A stretch of DNA of 64,000 nucleotides from Pohlia nutans (GCA_022496805.1 CM040103.1:5598001-5662000), one strand, 5' to 3'. Shown: positions 22,754 through 34,943, counted from the first letter of the stretch. The notes: generated by a model not told the origin, from the letters alone. Numbers and translations are program-made.

Positions 22754-23081
22754 CACTTGTAGAAAACTATGCCAAAAAGAACCGCAATCAAAATTGACTG
22801 CGGTTTTTTTGACTAGCCAGATTTGCAATCGATAAACCACTACAATTTTTTTTTCATTGTGCAACTGCAATTTTGAGAATTTTGGGGCTTATAATATATC
22901 ATTGGAAAGGTATTTTCAAGACCTTTCCAATGGTACATTATACGCCCTGCAATTCCTAAAACTGGAGTTGCTAAACCAAAAAAACAAATCCGCAATCGTT
23001 TAGCTACCGAAGATCGGGCTAGTGAGAAGAACCGTAGCAAATTTCGATTGCAGTTTTTTTTGGCATAGTTTTCTACTAGTA
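22754..23081. mobile_element. CACTA-like MITE with GGCATAGTTTTCTAC ends
   Basis: It is 328 bp from CACTTGTAGAAAACTATGCC to GGCATAGTTTTCTACTAGT. Subterminal parts are also inverted (GAACCGCAATC versus GATTGCAGTTTTT). An inner palindrome (AAAGGTATTTTCAAGACCTTT) lies near the middle. Confidence 0.85.
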
Positions 23082-23735
23082 TTAGTTCTAAAGAGTCGCT
23101 TTTACAAACAAGCTCACTTTTTGATATATGTATCCGTTATCACTCATTAATTTTTTTTTGCCTTTCATGAGTTAGAGTTTTACATTTGTGTTCTGGACTT
23201 ACCACTCTATGCTGGACAATTGTCATGTAAGTTCCTGGTTACCTTAATATTGGAATGGGTTATGCACCGACACGAGGCTGGACAATTTGGCTGGTAGTGA
23301 GTTGCAATCCGACTATCCAAGAAGTCAGTCTAGAAATAGACAACTGGTACATAATACGGTTTATGAAGGCCTATGAATCCCAGTACATGAGAGTTCTATC
23401 AAGAGCGGAGATGAAGTTACAGGTTGAAGGATTTTACAAACTTACATCAAACAAATTTAACGCTCCAGGGGTCATTCTAGCCGCCCTCATGTACCACAGG
23501 TGAACATTTGCATTCCAGAATGTACGCTGCCAATACATAAGGGCGGAACTGTGTGTAGAGTGGTAATGGATAATTATGTCCACCTTAAGAGAGCATAGCG
23601 CGTCAACTCCTGGCTCCTGCATACCATTCAGTTCCAAGTGCATGTCCCTGTAATAATACAACAACCTCAATTATTTCCCACATTTTTGCACGATCAAATT
23701 CTTGTATCGTTGAGGACTATGATGTCTGGTACTTC
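23082..23735. other. Spacer, no recognised gene
   Basis: An 82-codon frame at 23255-23503 carries no recognisable motif. Confidence 0.45.
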
Positions 23736-24117
23736 TTAACTCCTAATGGATTTAGCCTTTTACTATGTCTCAAAATTCTGTTTTTCTACCCTTCAATTTT
23801 GATTTTAAAAATAGGCAAGTAAGAGTGAGCTCAAAAGTAACTGTAAGATCTTGAAGTGTACTATGAGTGGGTATAATATGAGACATGTGGTATAATTTCC
23901 ATTTTGATTTAAGAATGAAACTAGATATAAACCAAAATTTTCATTTTAAAAAATAACTCAAAATATCTTAATTTCAAGATCCGTACCGTACAAATGATAG
24001 TCAACTAGCACAAGAACCAAGGAAAATTTGGATGAATCAAAAACCGGATGTAGTCAAGAGAAGGCTTACAATTTGTTCATCATTCATTATATGGATACAA
24101 TTGCGTCAAAGGGTTAA
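23736..24117. mobile_element. TTAA element, family C copy 2 (internally deleted)
   Basis: It is 382 bp from TTAACTCCTAATGG to TTGCGTCAAAGGGTTAA. The words AGATCCGTACCGTACAAATG and CAACTAGCACAAGAA align it with the right half of C copy 1. Confidence 0.75.
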
Positions 24118-25758
24118 ATATTACATTAGAAATTTAAAAGTGAAAGCATTATTAGAAAATAGAGTGTCAAATAGAGTGTTGACTTGCTTACTAAACGAAC
24201 ATACACTTCATACACGCTGGCCTAGAAATGTTGAACCGGAGTTCCTATCTATCTTGACTTGCTTAATGTGGGTGAGCATGTGCTTGGTGTGAAGTATGGG
24301 GGAGCTTCTTTAGCATTGGGAAGGTTCAAGGTTCCAATTTCTTTGACAATGCAGAACGTTATTTAGGTCGAAATCAAAGGAGTCAAAACTCGTTTTTGCT
24401 GCTTGTCAAGCCAAAAATCCAACTTTGCCTTGTCTTTCCTCTTGTGGAATTTTTTTCCTCAACTTTACAGAAAACTCTAACGCAAAAAGGAATAAACTCA
24501 AAATTCATGGGTTTCTCCTGAGCACTAATGATTACAGTCTCAATTTTGTTTTATTTTTATTTTTGGCACAAATTGATTGAAATCAATTGCAACATGAGAA
24601 AAATACAGAGCCACCACGGCAGAGACCACAAGAGGATTACACTCTCAATTTGAATTTGTCAGATTATTTTCTTTTGGTCTAGATTTCTGCACTGGCAATG
24701 GAATTGCTTCCAGGGATGAACTAGCTAGCAGGGGCAGTGGGTTGTCTCAATAATTACCAATGGCTTCAAATTGAAGCCCCACTGTGATGCAGAAAGCCAA
24801 CGAGGGGCAATTAGGTCTCCTTGTAGTGCAAGGCACAGACAGAGCTTCCAGACATGAGGTTGACAAAGACCTTCTCCTTGTCCAACAAGGCACAGCTTCG
24901 TTAATGTAGTGACATTACTCTCTTTGCCAGATGGAGACCTTCTGTCCAAATTGGCCTTCACCAACCCTCAGGTGACAATTTTATTTGGTTTTGTTCTATT
25001 TTGCTTCAATTCTTTCTATTTTGCAGTGGGCTGCAAGTAACTCAAGTGCCCAGTACTTGATCATACAAACGTGTTCATGCCTTGCTCTGCAAATGAGTGC
25101 GAATGGAGCAGCTTGTGTATTTAATAGCTGTAATTCCCTGAAAGACCATGCTGCGATAATACATTTTTGGATCAGGTATTGATAGAAGTTTCTGAGAGTG
25201 TTTTGATAAGCATGAATACGTCATAATGCTCTTCAGCTATGTGCATAGAATCAACATCTGAACATGAAATTGAAGAATGATGTGGAACATGCAAAAACTT
25301 TTTTAAAAAAAACAGCAGTTTGTTGAGCTGCCAAGTCATCTTTAGTTAAAGATGACTTTGATTTTCCAGAAGATTATAATTCTTGCAACGACTCTTGCCT
25401 CCGATATTGATTCCTGAGGGTGAACAATGAGGCTGCTAAAGAATGTTATGGTGGTGGAAAAGTTGTACTTGGGCACCAAGGAATAATGTTAAAGAATGGT
25501 GCCCAAGTCCCATATTGGCACCAAGCTAGTGTCAATACCATACTTTAGGGTCAGGTTCCGCAAAAAAAATTAGAAATAGATGCCAAAAATATTGGGAAAT
25601 TATTTTTCAAACAAATAAAATTGTAAGGGAAGAAAATGGATTTCGGGATTTTTTTTTTTGCCGGAACTTATTCTTTAAAACATATTAATTATTCGACGGA
25701 GGGTCAATGAATTTTCCCCTAAAGCACGGAATGGGCCTTAAGTCATTTCTTTGACTAA
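24118..25758. other. Spacer, no supported gene
   Basis: A 79-codon minus frame at 24725-24964 is Leu/Cys-rich but has no consistent LRR spacing. Confidence 0.45.
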
Positions 25759-26229
25759 GGGGCGGTTTACACTATGGACCAAGAGCCATGACCATGGAAT
25801 TCTAAAATCTGTGATTGGCCCAAAAAGAGCTCTTGGTCCCATTTGGCTTTACACTACCTTGAAAAAAGGAGAATGACCACTAACTTTGCGGTCCCCAAAA
25901 ACTACTAAAATCTGCCATTTGGATAATGTGCCATGGTCCAACGGGTTTTCCGTTGAGTCGAGACAAAATGCTCGACTCAACGGAAATCAAGGGAGCCGTA
26001 AGGCTGAAAATCAGCCATTGGCCGAAATTATTATTTTTAATATTTTTGGCCGAAAAAATCAGCCCAAAGTTGTCCCGGTCCAAATCCACTTTACACTACA
26101 CGAGTGACCAAGCCACTCAAAAATCCATTTTTGATTTTTCATGGTCACGGCTCTTGGCCAAGAGCCATGACCATGAAGATGATTTAATTTTCTTGGTCAT
26201 GGCTCTTGGTCCATAGTGTAAACCGACCC
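25759..26229. mobile_element. Tourist-like (PIF/Harbinger) MITE with a long inverted repeat
   Basis: It is 471 bp, flanked by TAA on both sides. It begins GGGGCGGTTTACACTATGG, and the inverted repeat continues for about 36 bases (ACCAAGAGCCATGACCA). The right end carries an extra internal inverted pair of the same word (CTCTTGGCCAAGAG). TAA plus G-rich ends fit PIF/Harbinger. Confidence 0.85.
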
Positions 26230-26231
26230 TA

Positions 26232-26578
26232 ATTCATGCCTACCACCTTGAAGATAGGACTTCCCAAACATGTCATAATAGAGAGGGACAAGTGTAACAC
26301 AAACTCAGAATTGGTTTCACTGGAGTTACAAGACAGATACAATATTGTGATTGTATTATTTAACGTAGAGCCATTGATATCGAGAAAACTCACTTGCTGC
26401 TATTTTATGCAGAAAATCAGAAAGTTTTATAAATCTATAGTACTTTGTTGAACTTCTATCATACAAGCTTTTGATGTTTTCACTCATAAATTAATAACTT
26501 TGTATTTTCCAAAAATAATCTATAATAAAGTTACAAGAGACAGCATAATTTATTTTATTACCATAATTATAATTTTAA
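26232..26578. other. Spacer 3' of the SAUR copy
   Basis: AT-rich, no recognised feature beyond a probable 3' UTR. Confidence 0.5.
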
Positions 26579-26977
26579 TCAATCACTCCACCATATGGTA
26601 AGTGGTTGTGTCTGGTGTGAAGGCCCAATAATCTCGTAAATCCATGTGACAAAGGGATGGGCTCTTGGTTCAATGAGTGATACGAGATGTTTAAAAAATT
26701 CTACATCACAAGCTGTAATCAAGCCTCCCTCGTGTTTGTATCCAAATTCCTCGGCGGATTTTGCCAACAATACATGGAACACATCGTGTTTGAGGATCTT
26801 GGCCTTGATTACAAATCAGCGCTTCTCAACACCAACATATACAACCAAGGATCCGACAGGCACTTCGTTTGGCACAATGTCGCCATCTCCACAATTGGCA
26901 TGGCTATAATTGCGGTGCATGATCCCATGTTGAATTTTTTGCAATAGGTTTTGAATTTTCTTTCTTGATCTCCCCAT
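26579..26977 (-). pseudogene. SAUR-type auxin-responsive protein with one in-frame stop
   Basis: The frame from ATG 26977 runs 133 codons to TGA 26579. It starts MGRSRKKIQNLLQKIQ, typical of SAUR N-termini. The core follows: VPVGSLVVYVGVEKR, stop, FVIKAKIL, then FHVLLAKSAEEFGYKHEGGL and CDVEFFKHLVSL. Codon 54 (26816-26818) is TGA where SAURs normally have Arg (RRFVI), so a single C-to-T change of CGA is enough to explain it. Everything else is open, and length and lack of introns fit the family. A TATAAAT lies about 120 bp upstream. In the family, SAURs inhibit PP2C.D phosphatases and promote acid growth. The copy may be a recently dead gene, a segregating null or an assembly error. Residues 101-132 extend past the usual C-terminus. 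Confidence 0.88.
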
Positions 26978-27096
26978 TTCAATCACTTTTCACAACAAGC
27001 AAGGAAATTTAAGAGAGAGTAATTTGAATGGAAGAGAGATACCAAATGAAGAAGATGGGAGACAGAAGAAAGTAGAATAACTAGAGAGAGGGTGTA

Positions 27097-27103
27097 ATTT
27101 ATA
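27097..27103 (-). promoter_or_regulatory. TATA box candidate of the SAUR copy
   Basis: TATAAAT reads on the minus strand about 120 bp before the SAUR ATG. It is the only good TATA in the 150 bp upstream and implies an untranslated leader of roughly 90 bp. Confidence 0.5.
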
Positions 27104-28332
27104 GGTGTTTACTTTTGAAATGGTCACTTTTAGTCTGGCATATTACAGAACATTCCACAATATTTCTAAAATCATAAAATAATGAGAAACTAAACAAAAC
27201 TTTTACTTTGTGGATGAAGAAAAGAAAAGAATGGATGTCACTACTTCATTCATCCAAAAGCGTCCCATTTTCATCAGAGCATGTGTTTTCTGTGCAACAT
27301 GGATGATAAAAGAAATGTCACTAATTCATTCATCCAATACGGCTCCTTTCTGCATCAGATCATATGCTTTTCATCCACTCAATCCTTGCAATAACCCATG
27401 TGATAGTGAGAGTTGACTTTGATTCAAATGGCACCAACTACCCGAAACTTTGGCTCTAGACTTTCTACCTCACATACAAAGTACGTACAATTAGACTATG
27501 ATGAATATTTTGACAATTGGACAATTCAGACTTTGGTCCCATTTCATGTGATAAGTGCCCATCACAAATCTTCAGCATAGAAGCCAAATAACCTGTACGG
27601 TTTTTGAGAAACATTTTCCGCTTTGTACCCACAAGGAAAACAACCGCGGAAAATTTCTCGGTAAAAAAATTGTCTTATCCATGTGGCCCTTCAATCCAAG
27701 CAGAACTTAATTACTGTCGGCGGAGGGGTTTGGCAGAAAAAAAATTCTTAAAAAAAATGCCAAAATTTTGGTGTATGGTGTTTTCAATAAAATAAAATAA
27801 AATATGTACAGTGAAAAAGAGGATCTACCTAATATATTATGAATATTCTCTTTATTGAACTTTATTCTAAAAATAAAATAAAATATTCAAAATAGGTGTG
27901 TCAACCATGTACAGTGGCTCGGAAGCAAGTGCCTTGTGTTCTTGAATGTTGCTTGGTTTCTTGATACTATAGTGTTTATCCTCGAGAGACCACGGGAAGT
28001 GGTTTTGCACTAATGGTCCTTTGTCTGGTGGATACTGAACCAAGGGTAGGTTGAACATTCACTTTGTTCACGCCGACTTCGAAAGAGAACTAGAGCACTA
28101 AACAAGAAATTTTGCAAGGAAATCAACTAAAATCCAACATTTTACAATCCATCCGGTTATTACCCATCATGTTTCGCCTAGGTAGCACCCAAGTATCACA
28201 AATTTTATCCGAATTTTAGCCTAAAACTATGAAGAGGGGTGAATAAAAGGGGATTGAAGTGTACACTCCAAATCTGACTACAATCAAAATTTGAAGCAAA
28301 TTTTATTGGGCAAATTCGACTGATTTAAGCTT
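27104..28332. other. Upstream of SAUR; spacer with a degenerate duplication
   Basis: Two related stretches of about 65 bp (TTCATTCATCCAA...CATCAGA) lie at 27246 and 27326. No further gene is recognised. Confidence 0.5.
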
Positions 28333-28879
28333 TTAACCCTTTGATGCGCCAGTGCCCATATTCTGAACGCTGAATGATATCTGACGCGTCCCTTCACCAC
28401 AAACGGTGATGTTTTTCATCCATCCAAAATTTTCTCAATTGTTGTGCTAGTTTACCACCATGTGTACAGTATGGATTTTCAAAATAAGATATTGAGAATT
28501 TATGAAAAATAGCAAAAGTGGTTTATGTCAAGTTTCATTCTTAGTTCAAAAAGTGAGACCTTAAACATGATTTTCCAAAATAAGTAAAATCAAATAATGA
28601 AAACCATACCATCTTGTAGTGCATGTTATCCCAATTTCATTACAATATTTAAAAAAAATTAATGTCAATTTTGGATTTTTAATCGAATTTCAAGAGAAAA
28701 CCTTACAAAATTAATTTTAAAATACTAAAAATAAATATGATGAATCCAACGGTACAGATGTTATCTTCACATTGACACTTATAACTTTGCTCTGTACATC
28801 AACTCCATTTTAAATTTTTATCAAACATTTTATAATGAATCTTTGAAAACAATGTTGAATTGGGACGTTAAAGGGTTAA
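28333..28879. mobile_element. TTAA element, family C copy 3 (uninterrupted)
   Basis: It is 547 bp from TTAACCCTTTGATGCGCCAG to GGGACGTTAAAGGGTTAA. It provides the empty-site reference for the insertions in C copy 5. Confidence 0.92.
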
Positions 28880-29509
28880 CATGATGTAATTTCTATGTAC
28901 CATTTGGAATGAGTTGGCTACATACACCTTGGAACAGACAAGATTTTGGACACCATTACAAGATTGTTTAAATGAGGACAAGCACATGTTTGGCACTTTT
29001 GGCTAGCCAAAATCCAACGACAGTCCTTGACGTCAAGTTCCTGAAGAGGTCCAAAGTTTGTAATCTCCCTTTCACGGGACTCATCTTGATTCAAGGACAT
29101 AATTCAAGCCCTCGACAAGTGAAAATTAAAGAGGAGTAATTGTTCGACTTGGGAAGGTCATTTGCAAATATTATGTAACAGTGTGCAAAAAAATGATTGG
29201 GTACCAATAAATCTTTAAAGGTAATTTTCATAAATGAATTAGATTAGTATAGGATACTCAAAATTGATTACAAGAATTTAAATGAAAATATTCTTGAAAT
29301 ATTACTAATTACAGTGAGTATGACCTTTATTTTTTAGAGTACCCTTAAATATTCTTTTTTCACATATGATTCTTAAAAGATAAAAAGAGTGACCTCCTCG
29401 AGTTGTTTGATATACCAAAACTTGTGGCAATGAAAAGCAATATTAGTGGTTAGAAGTAGTCCAAAACTAATGTGTTGAACTTCAAGAAGGCATGCACCTC
29501 ATCAATGCA
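28880..29509. other. Spacer, no recognised gene
   Basis: AT-rich, no supported frame. Confidence 0.5.
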
Positions 29510-30080
29510 TTAATCCCAAAATGCCCACAACCCTATCTAAATTAGGCAGTTTTGCAAAGATGCATTATAAAATGCAACTAAGTGGGATATTTTGAACTTG
29601 ATGTATGAATAAAAGTTGTTCATTATGAATTTGAATTCTATCCATATAGTTGAATCCATGATTGCAATCACCAATATTTTGTATAAATTTTGAAATTTAA
29701 AATTCAAAATTCTTTCGTAACCCAATTATAAATAAGATATTGATAGTCTATGGATGAAATTTCTTGTGATGGGTTGAAATGTAATTCTCTAAGTGTAATG
29801 ATTTTTGGAGATTTTTTGGTAGCTTAATTGTATAAGTTGAATTTTTCAAGAGCACTTTTGAACACTTTTGAAGTAAGATCTTAGGAATTTTTTTGTGAAT
29901 CACTACAACACCAAATGAGGCATAAAAAATTCACAAATCATTCCCTTTCTAATTGGATCTCACATGCATGAAACTAACTTCCCATAAAATCTATAGTAAA
30001 AAATTCACATTGCAAAAAAGCGCATGACAGATGAAGGAATGTGAATGGAATGTGTACATCGTCTAAAAAATGGACGCTTA
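29510..30080. mobile_element. TTAA element, family A copy 5
   Basis: It starts TTAATCCCAAAATGCCCACA; the right terminus has decayed to GGACGCTTAGG. A new TTAACC end with E-like sequence (TTAACCTTTAAACGCCTGAA) begins at 30093. Confidence 0.85.
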
Positions 30081-30222
30081 GGCAAATAAATGTTAACCTT
30101 TAAACGCCTGAATGACCAATTTTGGTTGAGCATCTTTTGCTGCAGCCGAAATGCAATTTTGGCCATGGAGATGATACTTTTGAATTCGAGCTTAACTAAC
30201 AAAATGTAGCTTACAAAGTCTA

Positions 30223-30622
30223 GGGTTGGATAACCTATTACCACCACCTCCCCCAATTACAACCTGTAGACTTTTCTTGGGGCCACCAGAGTTGAGACTC
30301 AAAACCACCAATTTCACTATTGAGGTAGACCAATGGCATGCCAAGTACTGCGAAGAAATAGTTGGTGGTTTTGGGTATCATGATGAGTGAAAGTTACTAA
30401 CACATGATGTGGACATGGGGAAATCTAGAGGTTTGATTTGGGTAAAAGGTTACTTTCCACTTTGAAATTTTGTATAAAATTGACAAATGCGAATTAGATG
30501 TTGCAATTTTTTGCAATCCTCATCAAAACCTATTTCGAATGCGGTCATATTTTTTTTTTGAATTTAGCACTGCAAAAAATAGGCCAGATTGCTTAAGTTG
30601 GTGGTAATAGGTTATCCAACCT
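30223..30622. mobile_element. TA-flanked MITE, family K
   Basis: It is 400 bp, TA on both sides. GGGTTGGATAACCTATTACC at the left is matched by GGTAATAGGTTATCCAACCT at the right. It shares the internal motif CACTTTGAAATTTTGTA with L, S and T. It sits in a truncated E-like TTAA element. Confidence 0.85.
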
Positions 30623-31040
30623 TAGTTTCCACTCCAGTCAAACTACAGAAAACTGAGGGACTCAAAGTTTTCCATACCTTACTTTGAAGTGGACACCAAT
30701 TGCGGAATAAAACCTGTGAAGGAGTAATTCTATTTAAAACTGTCATTAAAACCAGTACAATACATTCATGTTTACAGCAAAAGCCATGAATGCACTATTT
30801 CTAGGATTATGTATGGTCAATGACCTTGCACTTAAGACTTTAGCCATTGATATCAAAGAGTTTACTGATATAGTGTATTTTTCTTTGTCAACATGCAGTT
30901 TTGTAGATCTTCAAGTTAGTTATATACAAATACATGACAAAGCATTAAAAATGAACATACTCTGTTCGCAGAGTGACAATGTTTTGAATATGGTTCATAA
31001 ATATTCTCTTAATGCTTCACTCAGTGATGGTGAGATATAA
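30623..31040. other. Spacer with a 90-codon frame ending in a direct repeat
   Basis: The frame at 30768-31040 begins MFTAKAMNALFLGL, faintly like a Copia gag start, but shows nothing more. Its stop codon lies in the 18-bp repeat that flanks the GC-rich insertion. Confidence 0.35.
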
Positions 31041-32061
31041 TGCTGAGGACACATAGTGGCAAAAATGCTCACTTTGGGTAAATACTTGTGGTTTTTGAAT
31101 TAATTAATTCAAGGTAGGTGCTACAGGGGTCCAGGTGGCAAATTTTGAGCACATCCACGTGGAAAATAATTAATTCAAGGTGGGTTGGATTGGAGTTCAT
31201 AGTCTCAAACATTCACAAACATTCTCAACCTGTCTCTCCAAGTTCTCATTCTACCAGCGCCCGGATCTGGCCCTGCACCGCTCGCACACAGATCGAGTCT
31301 CACAGATCTCGCACTCCTGAGCGCACCCTCGACGAAACAGAAAACCCGAAACAAAAACCCTGACGCCGAACTCCCTCCGGGAAGAACTCAATCCCTGCGG
31401 TGGGTACATAGTGTCAAAAACGCTCACTCCCCGAAGCCGATCGCTCACTCGCCATCGACACAGATCGAGCTTCACCCTGCGGTGTCCAACTCCCTCGAAA
31501 ACCGACTCAAAACACGAAACCCTGCTCAAATGCTGCATCGCCGTCGACCGTGGAACTCCATCAAAGACACTCGATCAAAACCCTCGAACCCTCAAACCCT
31601 CGAACAAGAACAGATCGAACCCTCGAACCCGAAACACACTCCCAACCCAAAACACGAAACCCTGCTCAAATGCTGCATCGCCGTCGACGGACTCACTTCC
31701 CGAAGCCCTCGACAGACTCGAAAACACGAAACCCACGAAACCGAACTCCCTCACCTGCGCCATCGACCACTCCCGAATGCCATCGCCACAAAAGATCGAA
31801 GCCTCACCTGCGCCATCGCCATCGACCATCGAATGAGCAGGCCATCGCCATCAGCCATCGCCATCGGGGAGTGTCACGAGAGGCCAACGGACCCCTTGTG
31901 CGCCAACGTGGCGCCAACGTGTACCCCTGTTATTTCTTATTTCTCTGTTGGCCGACGTGTACCCACCTGCCGCCTACGTGTACCCCCGGGTATTTCAGGA
32001 TTTCCGCATTTCGGGGGGCCCGGGTTTTCCGGGCCACCCCCAAAATAAATTTTGGGGTCAT
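31041..32061. mobile_element. GC-rich 1,021-bp insertion flanked by an 18-bp direct repeat
   Basis: AGTGATGGTGAGATATAA stands at 31023-31040 and again at 32062-32079. The insert has no inverted ends and no poly-A at either side. It is GC-rich and internally repeated: AAAACACGAAACCCTGCTCA continuing to TCGCCGTCGAC occurs at 31509 and 31649; ACATAGTG(G/T)CAAAAA(T/C)GCTCACT at 31052 and 31405; TAATTAATTCAAGGT at 31099 and 31168; ACGTGTACCC three times near its right end. Three overlapping plus-strand frames are open by base bias only. The long duplication suits a target-primed (LINE/SINE-like) insertion without a tail, or two recombining copies. Confidence 0.6.
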
Positions 32062-32086
32062 AGTGATGGTGAGATATAACAGCTTT

Positions 32087-32405
32087 TTAACCCCTAAACG
32101 TACCAACCCTTTGAACAAAAGTAGATGTCAGCCCTAATCATAGATATTAGCATGGCTCAAATGTACATGAGATGTACATGACTGGTCCATTGCAAGCATA
32201 CAGTCTACCCAACAAATTTAACATACTTGTATTTGGAGACCTCTTCAATATTATCAACATCTCCCCATCACAAGAGATTTACTTTAATTGGTAGAGAACC
32301 TAATGGGTTTGCAAAGATGGCTTGGATGAAAGTCATCCAAAATTGTATGAGAAAGTTACAAGGCTTTGAATCCAGTTTCTGAACGTTGAGACGTTTAGGG
32401 GTTAA
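32087..32405. mobile_element. TTAA element, family D copy 1
   Basis: It is 319 bp from TTAACCCCTAAACGTACCAA to GAGACGTTTAGGGGTTAA. The interior matches the copy in the AP2-like gene intron. Confidence 0.9.
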
Positions 32406-32796
32406 ATTTCCTTTACTGATAAATTTCCTCTTTCAATCGTTCATGAAGAATCTGCACACCTGCGTGTGACTTGGGTGGTTGATTATTGATGATTATTGAT
32501 AATGATTTACAGTAATTAGGGTTTCAAAGGTGATTTGAATACAGTGAATAATTGTCCCTAGAGTTGAACGTGATGGTGGTTTACGAAGTGTAGACTCACC
32601 GACAAAATTTAGTTTTATTGCTAGTGCAAAACCCATGCTATCCTTGTGTCCAAAACCTAAGTACGATCTGAGATCTTTCATAACAGTGATTTATACATGT
32701 TGCTTTCTTATCTACGGAGACTGTTTATGTTCAGCACAAGAAACAACATTTGTGTAAATGTGCTGTCAGGAACAATAGAACTGGAATTATCATCAG

Positions 32797-33714
32797 TTAA
32801 CCCCTAAAGGACCAGGACCGTATTCTCACAAAAAACCATGAAAAACGCAGCATTTGGAAGTTGCAGAAGAAATCATATGTTTTTTTTATTTTTTTCATCA
32901 TTTAACCGTAAGATCTAATATCCAACTTGAATTTTCATGTGAGCACAAAATTTGAGAGCAAAATGACCATTAAATTCTTAGATTATAAGAATCAAAGTTG
33001 CAAAAGAAGATTTTTTGGGGTTCAATCCGGTGACAAATTTGGACTTTAGAAATTAATATCTTTTTTTTGAATGGGTTAGAAATTCATTGAATGGCAAGGC
33101 CATGTTAACAATTGAGTTAAGTCTTCAAATTTAAAATCTTGTAAGAAAAAAGCTCATATTAGTTTTTTCATAAAACAATTACTAGAAGTGGGTACAAAGT
33201 GAAAGGAAAAAGAAAATCATTAATAAGTTTGACATGGAATTGTAAAATGTCAATCTTAACGGTGAGAATGTTGCACTTGGAAATCTTCACCCAGTGCCTT
33301 TTATTTCATTAAAAAAATTGAAAATTGAGTTTAGAAATGAGCTTCAAAGTTTTTTTTGTCCAAACTGCCCAAAAAACAGATCACCTCATAACTTTTATCC
33401 CATTGCTCAAAATGGGTAGATTTAAAGATTCATTTGTAGATAAAGATCAACCAATCATGAATCAAAAAAGAAATTTTGAAAAACAGTAAAAAATAAAAAA
33501 ATTCTTGTTGCCCGATCTCGCTTCAAAAACTTCAAATGCTTATAACTTTTGCAATACTTATCAGAATGGCATGAAACGAAGTGCGACATGTAGAGTGTAG
33601 TTTTTGGAAGCTACACTGAAATTTTCATTGAAAATTTTAAAAATATGAGGTCCCTAGAGGCTGCCCAAAAAGTGGAACGACCAGAATATGGTCGCTCAAA
33701 AATTTAGGGGTTAA
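32797..33714. mobile_element. TTAA element, family Q
   Basis: It is 918 bp from TTAACCCCTAAAGGACCAGG to CAAAAATTTAGGGGTTAA. The left end is like family B, the right end only over 12 bases. No coding frame. Confidence 0.72.
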
Positions 33715-33870
33715 GTTAAGCTTCTGTACAATTCTATCATAGTTGATAGAACAATTAGGCTCAACAATTTATTAAACCCTAATTCAACATGCACAAGTAA
33801 TCATGGACAACAACAGTCCTGAACAAACTATTTACATTTAGCATTCACGTCATAGACAAACTTACCATAA

Positions 33871-34075
33871 CACTATAGTAGGAAATGTGTCGCTTTTCAC
33901 TTACTATAAATGAAAAAGGAATGAAACCGCGCCAGGCACATGGGTTGTGTCAATGTTGGTGAGTAGTTTTGGTCACAAGAAGACATAAATATAGGCATAA
34001 TATTCCGGCACTATTCACTATTCTCACAAAGTGGGGAATGAAAAAACACAATTATGCTACTAGTGTTAGGACTAG
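33871..34075. mobile_element. CACTA-like MITE, family V copy 1
   Basis: It is 205 bp from CACTATAGTAGGAAATGTG to CAATTATGCTACTAGTG. Confidence 0.85.
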
Positions 34076-34087
34076 CAAAACTCTACT

Positions 34088-34280
34088 CACATTAGTAGGA
34101 AATGTGTCGTTTTCACTTACTAAAAATGAAAATGGAATGAAACCGCGCCAGGCACATGTTATGTCGATACCGGTGAGTGGTTTTGGTCACAAGAAGACAA
34201 AAATCTAAGCACAATATTTTGTCACTGTTCACTGTTTTCACAAAGTAGGGAATGAAAAAACAACACTTCTGCTACTAGTG
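34088..34280. mobile_element. CACTA-like MITE, family V copy 2
   Basis: It is 193 bp in the same orientation and 12 bp after copy 1. Shared words include GAAACCGCGCCAGGCACATG and GGTTTTGGTCACAAGAAGAC. The adjacency suggests a local hop or tandem duplication. Confidence 0.85.
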
Positions 34281-34943
34281 TCAATTCAATGACTCTTGAA
34301 GCTGAGTTTTGAGTTTGTGATATTTGCATTCAAACAATGATACCATGATTATGAATGATTGGAAATTAAAAGTGCAGACACAAAACTTTTAATGCCAATT
34401 GTTGCATGTTGAATGAATCATTAAATGGTATGTGCACTTTACAGTTACTTCTCGATGTAGTATGGTACACCAAAATAACATTATGTCACATTGTCTATTG
34501 TCAACAAATATGAAATGTGTACATAACTATATCTTCATCATATATTTAACAACCTCCAAACCAACAATTCTAACCAACAATTCTTGCTATATAGAGCCAA
34601 TAGCGACTTCAAAAAGTATAAGTGTTAAATCTATTTTCAAAAAATTAATTAAACATTCGGCACCCTTTGTCCAAATCCGATCATGTACTATAGTGTTAGT
34701 AGCAATTATATCTTACAATGTAAACTCCCTTCATACAATTGATGCAAGTTGTTCAATTGCATGTACAAATTCTTCATATTTTCTAAAGACATTGTAAAAT
34801 CTTTTATAAATATAATATCAATGCAATATAAGCAATAAAGTAAGTTGGACAATAAAGTATACAAGCTCTACCATCGTTTTGAGTTTTGACTTTTTAATAA
34901 TTTAAATGAAAAAAACTAAAATTGGTACTAATGAAAGTAATAT

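Noticed and set aside
24725..24964. Minus-strand 79-codon Leu/Cys-rich frame as a possible NB-LRR or LRR fragment
   Set aside because: Leucine spacing is not periodic, no splice partner or N-terminal domain is nearby, and it lies in a spacer.
30768..31040. Plus-strand frame starting AKAMNALFLGL as a Copia gag
   Set aside because: Only the first dozen residues are suggestive; no zinc knuckle, protease or reverse transcriptase follows.
31411..32137. Three overlapping Pro/Arg-rich frames as a real gene
   Set aside because: They arise from repeats poor in stop codons within the GC-rich insertion, in all three frames of the same strand.
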